NCBI GenBank assembly: GCA_947846985.1
Contig: CANTUZ010000025.1
Span: 10,972,100-11,036,099, forward strand
DNA: 64,000 nucleotides
Direction: 5' to 3'
From: Fratercula arctica
Lineage: Eukaryota; Chordata; Aves; Charadriiformes; Alcidae
Below the pieces are notes generated by a model. It saw only the letters and a list, made by a program, of their open reading frames with translations, was not told the DNA's origin and made no database searches. The stretch's first letter is position 1. Each line of letters opens with the position of its first letter. Positions 10,732 to 20,457 of this stretch are shown piece after piece. Both the position numbers and the translations under genes were made by a program.

Positions 10732-11240
10732 GTGCTCGTAGTGGGTGACTCTGTGTTAAAAGGCACTGAGGCACCCATCTACCGTCCTGACAGGGAGTCA
10801 CAAGAGGTATGCTGCCTTCCAGGAGCTAAGGTTGGAGATGTTTCCAAGAGGGTGACACAACTTGTCAAGAGCATGTTCTACTATCCATTGCTACTCTTTC
10901 ACATGGGCACGAATGACACCGCAAGCCAGAACCTGGTCAGAATCAAGGAAGACTAAAAAGCCCTGGGGGTGCAAGTGAAAAGTATTGGTACCCAAGTTAT
11001 CTTTCCTTCCATTTTACCAGTTAGAGGAAAGGGTGCAGCCAGAAATAGACGTATAATGTAAATCAAATTCTGGCTTTGTGGCTGGTGCCATCGTGAGGGT
11101 TTTGGCTTTTATGACAACGGGACATTCTATGATGACTATAGCCTGTTAGGGAGGGATGGGATCCACCTGTCTAAAAGAGGCAAGGGAATCTTTGGCAGTA
11201 GGCTGGACAACTTGGTGAGGTGTGCTTTAAACTGAAGGAA
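10732..11240 (+). pseudogene. CR1 ORF1 with intact SGNH catalytic blocks
   Basis: The frame 10732-10956 has VVGDSVLKGTEAP (block I, GDS nucleophile) and HMGTNDTA (block III, GTND). After a stop at 10956, block V appears as DGIHLSKRG at about 11157-11185. These three blocks are the catalytic signature of SGNH hydrolases and match the esterase reported for CR1-type ORF1 proteins. All three consensus residues (Ser; Gly/Asn; Asp-His) are present here, unlike the 7-kb copy. The frame is still broken between blocks III and V, and the N-terminal half is not open. Confidence 0.6.
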
Positions 11241-11471
11241 TCAGGGGGCGGAGTCCAAAGTGGCAATGCTCACGCCATTGGAACCAACTGGAAAATAAGC
11301 CAGGCTAACCAGAGCAGTGACAAATGTTCCTTAGCTACCTCCCAAGATTAAGACCAGAGGACCAACCACCTCAGGTGTAGGTATACTAATACACGCAGTC
11401 TAGGGAACAAACAGGAGGAAAGGGAGCTCCGTGCACAGCCAGAAAGTTATGATATCATAGGAATAACTGAA

Positions 11472-12005
11472 TGTTGTGGTTTAACCTCAGCTGGCAACTA
11501 GGACCATGCAGCCGCTCGCTCACTCACCCCCATCCTCAGTAGTGTAGGAAGAAGAGGGAGAAAAGGAGAGGGGGAAAAACTCATGGATTGAGATAAAGAT
11601 GGTTTAATAGAACAGTAAGGAGGAAGAAGAAAATAATAATAATAATAATAATAATAAGGGTAAAAGAATATACAAAATAAAGTGATACAACACAAGTCAC
11701 TCTCACCACCCAATGACCAATTACCCAGCCCATCCCGAGCAGTAATCGCCTATTCCTGCCCCCGTCCAATACCCATTTATATACTGAGCATGACATCTAT
11801 GGTATGGAATATTCCTTTGGCCAGCTTGTCCTGTCTATGCTCCCTCTCAGCTTCTATGGGAAGCTGAAAATGTCCTTGACTTAATATAAGCATTACTTAG
11901 CAACAACTAAAACAATATGTATTATCAACATTATTCTCATACTAAATCCAAAACACAGCAGCTACTAGAAAGAAAATTAACTCTATCCCAGTTGAAATCA
12001 GGACA
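11472..12005 (-). mobile_element. Solo LTR (family E), inserted in CR1
   Basis: The 534-base block begins TGTTGTGGTTTAACC and ends GAAATCAGGACA on the plus strand, with 5-bp direct repeats outside. On the minus strand it reads TGTCCTGATTTCAACTGGGA to the CCACAACA end, a common avian LTR type. It contains an (AAT)n array. There is no internal sequence, so it arose by LTR-LTR recombination of a full provirus. Confidence 0.9.
11632..11657. repeat. (AAT)n microsatellite
   Basis: About eight to nine AAT units inside the solo LTR; an AATAAT-rich U5/R region probably seeded it. Confidence 0.9.
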
Positions 12006-12010
12006 CTGAA

Positions 12011-12888
12011 ACATGGTGGGACAACTCACATGACTGGAGGATTGCGATGGATGGCTATAGGTTGTTTCATAAAGACAGGCAGAGGAGGAGGAGTCACACT
12101 CTATGCTAAGGAGAACCTTGAATGTATAGAAGTCAACTACGTCGATTGTGGAAGCCCTATCGAATGCCTCTGGGTCTCCAGGGGAAATCTTACAGTAGGC
12201 ATCTGCTACCGACCTCCAAACCAAGACGAAAAGGCCAACAAAGCAATATTTGGGTTACTTTTAGCAAGCTTCGGGTCAACAGAACCTGGTTCTTATGAGT
12301 GACTTCAACTACCCAGATAGTTGTTGGAAGAACAATACAGCAGCTCACATGTCATCCATCAAGTTCCTGGAGTGCGTAGAGGACTGCTTCCTCATACAAA
12401 TGTTAGATGTGCCAACCAGGAACGAGGCACTGCTGGACTTGCTACTCACAAACCAAGAAAACCTGCTTTGTAATATCTTGGTTATTGATAGCCTTGGCTG
12501 CAGTGATCACAATATTGTGGACTTTGGGATCCTGATGAGCATGCTGAAGGTTAGTCCTAAGACAAAGGTTTTAGATTTTAATAGAGCAATCTTCAGCTTG
12601 CTTAGAGCTCAATTGGAAAGGATTCCATGGGAAGCTTCCATGGAGGATAAAGGAGCTAGTGAGTGCTGGGAGTTTTTCAGGAACGCTCTCCTGGAAGCAC
12701 AAAAACAGTTCATCCCCTTTAAAGGTAAGGGAAGTAAGCAGAGCAAGAGACCCCCTTGGCTTAACTGCAAGCTTCCGAGTCTGCTCAAAACCACAAGAGA
12801 TGGAAAAGTGCATGAATATCCACTGAGAACTACAAGGGCATTCCCAGGGCATGCAGAGATGCAGTTAGAAAAGCAAAAGATCAGCTGA
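12011..12888 (+). pseudogene. CR1 ORF2 endonuclease domain (broken)
   Basis: The frame 12030-12302 encodes GVTLYAKENLECIEV and VGICYRPPNQDEKAN. The next, 12295-12888, encodes MSDFNYPDSCWKNN (a divergent GDFN metal-binding motif, S for G), LLDLLLTN and CSDHNIVDF (the SDH catalytic motif is intact). The frames overlap by eight bases in different phases, showing a frameshift. The N-terminal catalytic Glu segment (TETWW) was disrupted by the LTR insertion point. Confidence 0.8.
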
Positions 12889-12890
12889 AA

Positions 12891-14460
12891 TTGAAATTGG
12901 TCAGAGATGTCAAAAACTACAAGAAAGGGTTCTTCAGGTACATAAACAAGAAGCAGAAACAGAAGGAAAATATTGTCCCACTGTTAAACAGGAGAGATGA
13001 ATTAGTCACCAACAATGCTGAAAAAGCAGAGGTTCTCAACACTTTCTTCGCCTCTGTCTTTACCAGCACTGTTGGGCCCCAGGCCTTGGGAACAACAGTC
13101 CAGGTTGATGCAAACACAGACTCACTGCCAGTGAAGGAAGAGTTGGTATGCAAACTATTACAGGAGTTTGACCCCTACAAATCAATGGGCCCTGACAATA
13201 TCCACCCGAGGGTGTTGAGAGCTGTCTGACCTTGTTGCGAGGCCACTCTCCATAATCTTTGAGAAGTCATGGAGATGAGGGGATGTCCCAGAAGACTGTA
13301 AGAAGGCTAATGTCACACTCATCTACAAGAAGGGTTTAAAGGAGGATCCAGGAAATGATAGGCCCATCAGTCTTACTTCAGTCCCTGGGAAAGTTATGGA
13401 ACAAATCCTCCCAGGGGCTATCACAAGTCCAATGAAGCATGTGATTGGGAAAAGCCAGCACAGATTCACCAAGGGCAAATTGTGCTTGACAAAACTGATC
13501 GCCTTCTACGACAAAGTAACCTGCTAGGTCGATGTGGGGCGAGTGGTGGACATTGTCTACTTGGATTTCTCCAAGGCTTTCGATATGGTTTCCCACAGCT
13601 TCCTCCTAGAGAAACTGATAGGTTACGGTCTAGACAAGTGGTCTGTGTGGTGGGTGGGGAACTGGATGACAGGCCACACTCAGAGGATGGTGGTAAATAG
13701 CTCTTTTTCAAACTGGCAACCTGTCACAAGTGGGGTCCCCCAGGAATCAATATTGGGCCCAATGCTGTTTAACATCTTCATAAGTGATCTGGATGATGGG
13801 ATCAAGTGTACCCTGACAAAGTTTGCTGATGACACCAAACTGAGTGGGGAAGTGGACACTTCGGAAGGGAGAGCTACCCTGCAGGAAGACCTGGATAGAC
13901 TGGAAGAGTGGGCTAACAAGAATCTTATGAAGCTCAACAAGGACAAGTGTAAGGTCTTGCACCCGGGAAAACATAATCCAGGAGTGCAGCACAGGCTGGG
14001 ATCTACCTGGAGCAGCTCTGTGGAAAGGGACCTGGGGGTCCTGGTGGACAGCAAGCTCAATATGAGTGAACAGTGTGCTGCTGCAGCAAAGCAAGCCAAC
14101 AGAACGCTGTGTTGCATCAACAAGGGCATCAGCAGAGATGAAGAAGTTGTTATCCCACTCTACTCAGCTCTTGTCAGGCCACACCTGGAATACTGTGTTC
14201 AATTTTGGTCCCCGCTATGTAAAAAAGATGCAGACAGGCTGGAGAGGGTCCAGAGAAGGGCCACAAAGATGATCAAAGGACTGTAAGCCTGCCACACCAG
14301 GAAAGGCTGAGAAAACTGGTTTTGTTCAGCCTTGACAAAAGAAGGCTTAGGAGAGACCTTATCACCATGTTCCAGTATTTAAAGGGTGGCTACAAAGAAG
14401 ATGGAGACTCCCTTTTTACAAGGGGTCACATGGAAAAGATGAGGGGTAATGGGTACAAGT
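12891..14460 (+). pseudogene. CR1 ORF2 reverse transcriptase domain (broken, catalytic FADD kept)
   Basis: 12891-13229 gives the linker and RT start (KSMGPDNIHPRVLRAV). 13534-14286 is a 250-codon open frame with [43 protein letters not shown] (the catalytic YADD-type box, intact) and [16 protein letters not shown]. Between the two frames and after 14286 there are stops and shifts. The family makes cDNA by target-primed reverse transcription. This copy keeps its active-site aspartates but not a continuous frame. Confidence 0.85.
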
Positions 14461-14495
14461 AACTCCTGGGGAGATTCTGATTGGACACTAAATGG

Positions 14496-15124
14496 GATCA
14501 CCCAGCTAAACCAGTTTTGGAGTACAAAGGTGAAATGCAGGGAGTTGTCATTTGACTCAGCTTCCTCTTGCCTTGACAGATCCTTATCTATCCTCTTCCA
14601 ACAATACAGGTGGCCTGTAGAAGATTCTTCCCCCCTTGTCCAGGACGCTGTACAAGGTAACTTCCCAGGGATTAGGGGGCCTTACCTGAGAGAGAGGGCA
14701 AGTGATTAAGAAACATACGTATGGTATTTGGCATACTTTAAGATCATGATTAGTGCACTCTTTTAAGGTATTAATATCTAGCGCACTTGTGGTTTGTGGT
14801 TAGTACTTTTCAGATCACTTGTAGGTTGTAATAGTGTATTCTGTGAATTGCTTTTTAAACTGCAGTAGCGCATTCTCCATTGTATCCATAAAACCTGCAA
14901 CAGTGGCATATTGGACCTGTGGAGTGAAGTCCAAATAAATTGTTTATTTGTATCTCACAGTAAAGTCTCTCTCCGCCACATTAATTGGCATAGTTGGCAG
15001 GATAAAATGGAAAAACTGTTGCAGAAACATGATTGTAAACCCTGTCCCGCAGACAGGGAGAAGGCTAAGAGGTTGTGGAAAAGTAAGGAGAAACTGGTGG
15101 AATGGGTAGAGCAGTGTAAGAAGG
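14496..15124 (+). mobile_element. Possible fragment of a third LTR element (LTR 3' part plus leader)
   Basis: A polyadenylation signal (AAATAAATTG near 14934) is followed about 45 bases later by a CCGCCACA terminus, then TTAATTGGCATAGTTGG, which has the position and TGG start of a primer-binding site. A short frame then opens (from 15007, MEKLLQKHDCKPCPADREK, rich in Lys/Glu). The family-A solo LTR at 15125 cuts it off. The left boundary with CR1 near 14495 is abrupt. I do not recognise the family, and the ORF is too short to assign. Confidence 0.35.
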
Positions 15125-15857
15125 TGTCCTGATTTGAGGTAGAACAGAACCAACTTCCTCTTCAGTAATTTTAATTCTGTGCTAAGCCTCTTCTAACTGT
15201 CTGAAATTAACAGCATGTTGTGCAGAAATCGGTTCGTTCTCAGAGTGATAAGACCAATGTTTATAGTTAATGCCAAGGAATGGTATGCAGAGAGGCTCCT
15301 GCTTATACTTATTGCTATAACAACCAAGGTCAGCTAATTTCGTTATTTGCCACGTTGGAGGGTCAGAAACGGAAAAGCATAGAGGGGTCCCACCTGCAGG
15401 GAGAAGCGGACAGGACAGGTGACCCAAAACTGACCAACAGGGGTATTCCATCCCATCTGCCCCATGCTCAGTATAAAAGCTGAGGGATCAAAGGGTCAGC
15501 CCTCTTTCTTCAGTGGCCGACGTCCGAGGAGGACCCTGTCTGTTCATCTGCCTTTGATCCCGATCTGTGGGTTCTTGACTCCATCTCTGGAATCCAGTTC
15601 GCACCCGTCGCTGAGTGCAGTCTGGGACTTCCCCAGTGCCTGCCGGTGACGTCATCCTGGGAGCTTGATATGGTTTTGTATATGCTGTCTCTATTTTATT
15701 ATTTGATTTTTATTTTATTATCGATATTTCATTAAAGTAGTTTAGTTCCTTCTAAATTCGTAAATCTCTTTATGTCTCTCCTTCCTCTCCTCGGAGCGAG
15801 AGGTTGGGGGAGAGCATCTGTCATCCGTCATTGGCCAATCCGGCCTAAACCGTGACA
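15125..15857 (+). mobile_element. Solo LTR, family A
   Basis: It starts TGTCCTGATTTGAGG and ends CCTAAACCGTGACA, 733 bases. It has a TATA box (TATAAAAGC near 15472) and CATTAAAG near 15730 as a candidate polyadenylation signal. It aligns by eye with the ERV1 5' LTR throughout. There is no adjacent internal sequence. The flanks (GAAGG and ATTTG) do not form a duplication, so it may have lost one side or arisen by recombination between proviruses. Confidence 0.85.
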
Positions 15858-16977
15858 ATTTGTTAAAACAGACACATTCCCCCAGAATGTTCTGATTTTG
15901 ATTAATCAGCATTTCAGGATGGAGATAATGTTCCACTAGAAAATTTCTGACCATCTCCACTGGTGATAAGCCACACATTTACAGCACACCCCATTGCAAT
16001 ACCATCAATGATCGTTTAGTACTTCCCACTCAAAATGCTCATGCTGATGGGAGACTGACTCTTACCCTGCAGGAATGCTAAGCTTCATTGTGCTCGTCAT
16101 GAATAAGGGCAGGGTATAAAATGGCCAAAGACTTCAGGCCTGGGCCATTTGACATGAGAGGAATACTTTGCAGGCAGAGAGAACAGGGCCTTCCCATGCA
16201 TTAAAGTACCTCACAAACATTCATAATTATAAGTTATGTTGCTCAAGTTAGTCCGTCTCACACAAACCTGCCCTCAGTTTGCTATTTAATGTTATGAATT
16301 ATGGGCACCAGAACTCTTGAATTAGGAAAATAAGATCATGGAAAACATTATGCAGGTTAAAGAAATTAAACTCTCAGTGTTCTGTGCTTTGCTTTCTTTG
16401 CTCTTGTTTCCGATTGAAACATAACCCACTCCCCCAAAAGGTATTTGCTATACATTGTTAAAAAGTGTTATGCGTTTACATCCTTGTCTTTTTGAGAATA
16501 GCAAGGTTCTGCTTGCTCTGACAAACTGAACTTATTCTCATGTCCTTTATTTCAAAGCAAGATTTGACACAGAGGAAACCTAGAAGAGAATAGGTCTGTC
16601 ATGCCTGTTTTTAGTTTAACTGATTCATTTATTTTCTTTTCAGATATTGTAGGCAATGTTGTGATTCTACTGCACTTTCTTGCTTCTGTGATTCATGAGG
16701 CAGGCTGAGTGTTAGAGAGGGGCTAAGCCAAAAAGGTCACATACAGATTCTGATTTTTCCAAGGTCTGAGGGAGTTCAGATTTAAGGTTTTGGATTTGGA
16801 CCATCTCAGGAATGTACAAGGATTCCGTTCCTAGCTAAGTAATTTGACACATTTCTCTCTCCCTTTCCTTACACTCTTACCACTTTCGATTTTATCTTAC
16901 TGATTGTGTTAGCTGTGATTGGAAAAATGAATGAAAAAGTGATCATTGTTACATTGTCTCTCTGCTGGGGTGGGGGG
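15858..16977. other. No recognisable feature
   Basis: About 1.1 kb of AT-rich sequence between a solo LTR and the ERV1 provirus. No frame, repeat or regulatory motif could be supported. Confidence 0.5.
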
Positions 16978-17736
16978 TGTCCTGCTTTGAGGTAAAACAG
17001 AACCAATTTTCTGATTTGTAATTTTACTTTTTAGCTGGGCCTCTTCTAACTGACTAAACTCTGAAATTCACAGCATATTGTTCAGAAACCGTTCACCCTC
17101 AGAGTGATAAGACCTGATTATACCAAGGAATGGTATGCACAGAGGCTCTTGCTTATACTTATTGCTCTAACAACCAAGGTCAGCTAACTTCGCTGTTTGC
17201 CCCATTAGAGGGTCAGAAGCGGAGAAGCGTAAAGGGGTCCCACCTGCAGGGAGGAGTGGACAGGACAGGTGACCCAAAACTGACCAACAGGGTATTCCAT
17301 CCCATATGCATCACGCTCAGTATAAAAGCTAAGGGATCAAAGGGGCAAGGCTGCTCTGGCTCGTCTTTTCTTCCATGGTCGACGTCTGAGGAGGACCCTG
17401 TCTGTTCGTCTGCCTTTGATCCTGATCTGAGCATTCCTGACTCTAGTTCCGGAATTCAGCTCCTGTCCATTGCTGACTCCAGTCTGGGACTTTCCCTGTG
17501 TCTGCTGGTGACGCGATTGTCATCCTGGGAGCTGGATACGGTTTTGTATATATTGTATACTATTTTTTTCCTCTATTCTTATTTACTATTTTCTTATTTA
17601 TTATTTTTTTCATTAAAGTAGTTTAGTTCTTTTTCTAAACTCGCAAATCGCCTTATCTCTTCCTCTCCTCTCTGAGGAGAGAGGGGGGGAGGACCATCTG
17701 TCGTTCTAATTGGCCAATCGGGCCAAAACCATGACA
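16978..17736 (+). mobile_element. ERV1 5' LTR (family A)
   Basis: It starts TGTCCTGCTTTGAGG and ends CAAAACCATGACA, 759 bases. The TATA box TATAAAAG is at 17321-17328. U5 is T-rich with TTTCATTAAAGTAG near 17610 as a candidate polyadenylation signal. A purine-rich AGGAGAGAGGGGGG stretch lies near 17685. Confidence 0.9.
17321..17328 (+). promoter_or_regulatory. ERV1 LTR TATA box
   Basis: TATAAAAG inside the LTR, conserved at the same place in the copies at 15472, 23359 and 59040. Confidence 0.75.
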
Positions 17737-17743
17737 GATTAAT

Positions 17744-17761
17744 TGACGCCCAACGTGGGGC
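17744..17761 (+). promoter_or_regulatory. ERV1 primer-binding site, tRNA-Lys1,2 type
   Basis: TGACGCCCAACGTGGGGC sits seven bases after the LTR end. It differs at one base from the perfect 18-mer TGGCGCCCAACGTGGGGC in ERV2. That 18-mer complements the 3' end of tRNA-Lys1,2 and is also used by foamy viruses and some betaretroviruses and lentiviruses. Confidence 0.85.
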
Positions 17762-17886
17762 CTGACTGTGGCCCAATTGTGGCACTACCAGAGTTCTCAT
17801 AGATGGTCTGAATAGTTTGAATTCCAGTTTACTCAGAGATTGATACAGACAGCTCACATCATGTCGTTGCTAAACAGATTATTGTA

Positions 17887-19347
17887 TTGTCTCTTTGTAG
17901 GGATTACTTTAAAGTTAATTGCTTGCTTGCTCTTTGTGTCTGTATGCAGTGGTTCAAATGTGCTATTTTGCTGCTGGTTTTAATTCTCATCCAGGCTGTG
18001 ATTGAATGTATAGCTTCTTTACCTTCATACCTTGGGCATTACGTAATGGATTCTGTTACTACTTACACTAATTATACTTTGAATTTTACCATGGACATGT
18101 TCACTTCGCCCTTCACTGCTTATGCCAAATTGTCACCATCAGAGCCAGGAGAGGCATCTCCTCTGGGTATCGTGAATGACAGTTGCGTTCCTAAAATCAT
18201 GCTTTTGGTGTCGATTTTCCTGCATGGGATGCAGGGGTGGTTTCTCTTTAAATCTTGGTGCAGGAGTAGGTGTAGTACGATACGCACTGACACTACTCGA
18301 ACTCCATCGGCACCGGTACAAGTTGCCCCGGTGACCAGAAGGAAAAAGAAGAGGTCAGTAAGTTCCTCTGTCCCTTGTGACAAAGACCAAGTAAAGCCAG
18401 ATAGCAGGGGGGAGGACTCTTCTGATGAAGATCGAGGAAAGAGTTCTTCTAAAGACGGTAGGGGAGAGGCTCCCGCGTCAGCCCAGGAGGAGGAATCAGA
18501 TACAGAGGTGATCATTAAATCCTTCTCTGTGAAGGATCTGCGAAATATGAGAAAGGATTTTACCCGGAATGATGGTGAGACACTTGTCTCCTGGTTGCTC
18601 CGATGCTGGGATAATGGGGCTGATAGCATGGAGTTAGATGGTAGCAAAGCTAGGCAGCTAGGAAACCTGGCCAGAGAGGGCAGTATAGATAAAGCTCTTG
18701 GGAAAAAGTCACAGGCTCTCAGTCTCTGGAGGCGACTCGTATCAGCCGTAAAAGGCAGATATCCTTTTAAGGATGATATTGAATGCCACCCAATTAAGTG
18801 GACCAACATAGAGAAAGGTATTAAGTACCTGAGAGAAATGGCTGTGAAAGAGGTGATTTATGGTGACTGGGAAGTGAATGTAGATCCTGATGAAATGCCA
18901 TGTAGACGACCTGTGTTGCGAAAGTTTGTACAGAGTGCACCACCAATGTATTCCCATACCTTGTCAATGCTGATTTGGGGAGGAGTTGATGATGATTCAC
19001 TAACTGTAAATGAAGTGGCTAGCAGAATGTGACAGTATGAAGACAATCTCTCTTGTCCCCTCACTGTAGCAGCTGTGGAAAGATTGACTGATAAAACTGA
19101 GAAAATGATTGAGAAAAATGAGAAACGGTTTGATAAACTGTTTGATAAACTATCTAGGATGGAGGAGAGATCCTATTCTTCCCCTGCGCGGACCCATGTT
19201 GCAGCCATTAGGAGAAGACCCCCTCCTACGAGATCGACTCAGAGGAAACAGAACACACTACGAAATATCCTGTGGTTTTGCCTCAGTGACTATGGAGAGG
19301 ACATGAATAAGTGGGATAAAAGACCTACCTCAGCCCTACAGGCATGA
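17887..19347 (+). pseudogene. ERV1 gag-like ORF with N-terminal membrane domain (one in-frame stop)
   Basis: 381 codons are open to a TGA at 19030-19032. The same frame then continues for another 105 codons to 19347, so it was one ORF of about 486 codons. Residues 13-38 and 103-121 are hydrophobic enough to span a membrane. The loop between them holds NYT and NFT sequons and the conserved SYLGHYVMDS. The middle is charged and low-complexity (residues 140-205). A compact segment follows (SWLLRCWDNGAD, RQLGNLAREG, ALSLWRRLVSAVKGRYPF), which I take as capsid-like. After the TGA a Lys/Glu coiled-coil-like stretch appears (KMIEKNEKRFDKLFDKL). I see no CCHC knuckle. Position between PBS and protease argues for Gag; the membrane hairpin is unusual for Gag. 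The first ATG follows the PBS by about 125 bases. Confidence 0.65.
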
Positions 19348-19524
19348 GTGAGTGAGTTGCAAGGTAACGCAGATAGAAGAACAAATTATTCCAGGAGGAC
19401 TGCTGCTCCAGTCCGCAGGGGGCGGTTCTCCGGTCCAGGTAGAAACTCATCTACTAATTACAGACATTAGAGGTGCCCTGCCTCCAGCCAGGAGGAGGAG
19501 AGGGACAACAGAGTTTATTGGACT

Positions 19525-20457
19525 GTGTGGATTCGATGGCCTGGCACATTAGAGCCACAAAAGTATACAGCCCTTGTGGACACTGGTGCACAGCGCACCC
19601 TATTGCCGCCGAATCATAAAGGGACAGAATCTGTGACTATTTCTGGAGTGACAGGTGGGTCTCAAGAACTGACTGTACTGGAGGCTGAAGTGAGCCTGAG
19701 TGGGAATAAATGGGAGAAGCATCCCATTATCACTGGTCCAGATGCTCCGTGCATCCTTGGCATAGACTTCCTCAAAAGAGGGTATTTCAAAGATCAAAAA
19801 GGGTATCGATGGGCTTTTGGTGTAGCAGCTGTAGAGACTGAGGACATTACACAGCTGTCTACCTTACCTGGCCTTTCAGATGACCCTTTGGTTGTGGAAC
19901 TGCTGAAGGTTAAAGAACCGCAGGTGCCGATTGCTACTGCCACAGTGCATCGGCGACAGTATCGCACTAACCGAGACTCTCTGATTCCCATCCATAAGCT
20001 AATTCGTCAACTAGAGGTTCAAGGAGTGATCAGCAAGACGCGCTCACCCTTTAACAGCCCTATATGGCCAGTGCGAAAGTCTGATGGAGACTGGCGGCTA
20101 ACAGTAGACTATCGTGGCCTGAATGAAGTCACACCACCACTGAGCGCTGCTGTGCCAGACACGCTAGAACTGCAGTATGAACTGGAGTCCAAGGCAACCA
20201 AATGGTATGCTACAACTGACATTGCTAATGCCTTTTTCTCCATTCCTTTAGCAGCAGAGTGCAGGCCACAGTTTGCTTTCACCTGGAGGGGTGTCCAGTA
20301 CACCTGGAATCGACTGCCCCAGGGGTGGAAACACAGCCCTGCTATTTGCCATGGGCTGATCCAGACTGCCCTGGAGAAGGGTGGAGCTCCAGGACACCTG
20401 CAATACATTGATGACATCACTGTGTGGGGTAATACAGCACAAGAAGTTTTCAAGTAA
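19525..20457 (+). pseudogene. ERV1 pol: aspartic protease and reverse transcriptase N-terminal half
   Basis: A 310-codon open frame. The protease active site LVDTGAQRTLLP starts near 19574, and the flap/strand region CILGIDFLKRGYF is near 19750. RT follows without a gap: WPVRKSDGDWRLTVDYRGLNE (fingers/palm), TDIANAFFSIPL (first catalytic Asp), LPQGWKHSPAICHG, and YIDDITVWG at 20404-20430 (catalytic DD). The frame ends at TAA 20455-20457, where ERV2 reads a lysine codon, and a frameshift follows. The frame is offset from gag. This fits a pro-pol made by frameshifting, but decay in 19350-19520 prevents proof. Confidence 0.85.

Larger units (their letters stand above)
11467..12010. repeat. Target-site duplication CTGAA flanking solo LTR
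   Basis: CTGAA at 11467-11471 immediately precedes the LTR and CTGAA at 12006-12010 immediately follows it. Removing the LTR and one copy rejoins CR1 endonuclease sequence (ATAACTGAAACATGGTGGG). A 5-base duplication fits ERV integrase. Confidence 0.9.
10390..14495 (+). mobile_element. CR1 LINE, near full-length, split by a solo LTR
   Basis: Plus strand: a GC-rich 5' segment from about 10390, ORF1 (10732-11240), a solo LTR (11472-12005), the ORF2 endonuclease (12011-12770), linker (12891-13230) and RT (13480-14460). Excluding the LTR it spans about 3.6 kb. Sequence similarity ends near 14495 within the last part of the element. No ATTCTATG tail is present, so the 3' end has been lost or replaced. 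Stops and frameshifts interrupt all ORFs. Confidence 0.9.

Noticed and set aside
15118..15862. Target-site duplication around the 15125-15857 LTR
   Set aside because: Flanks GAAGG and ATTTG do not match.
18120..18809. 229-codon minus-strand frame
   Set aside because: Antisense to the ERV1 gag-like ORF, Ser/Leu-rich, with no domain.
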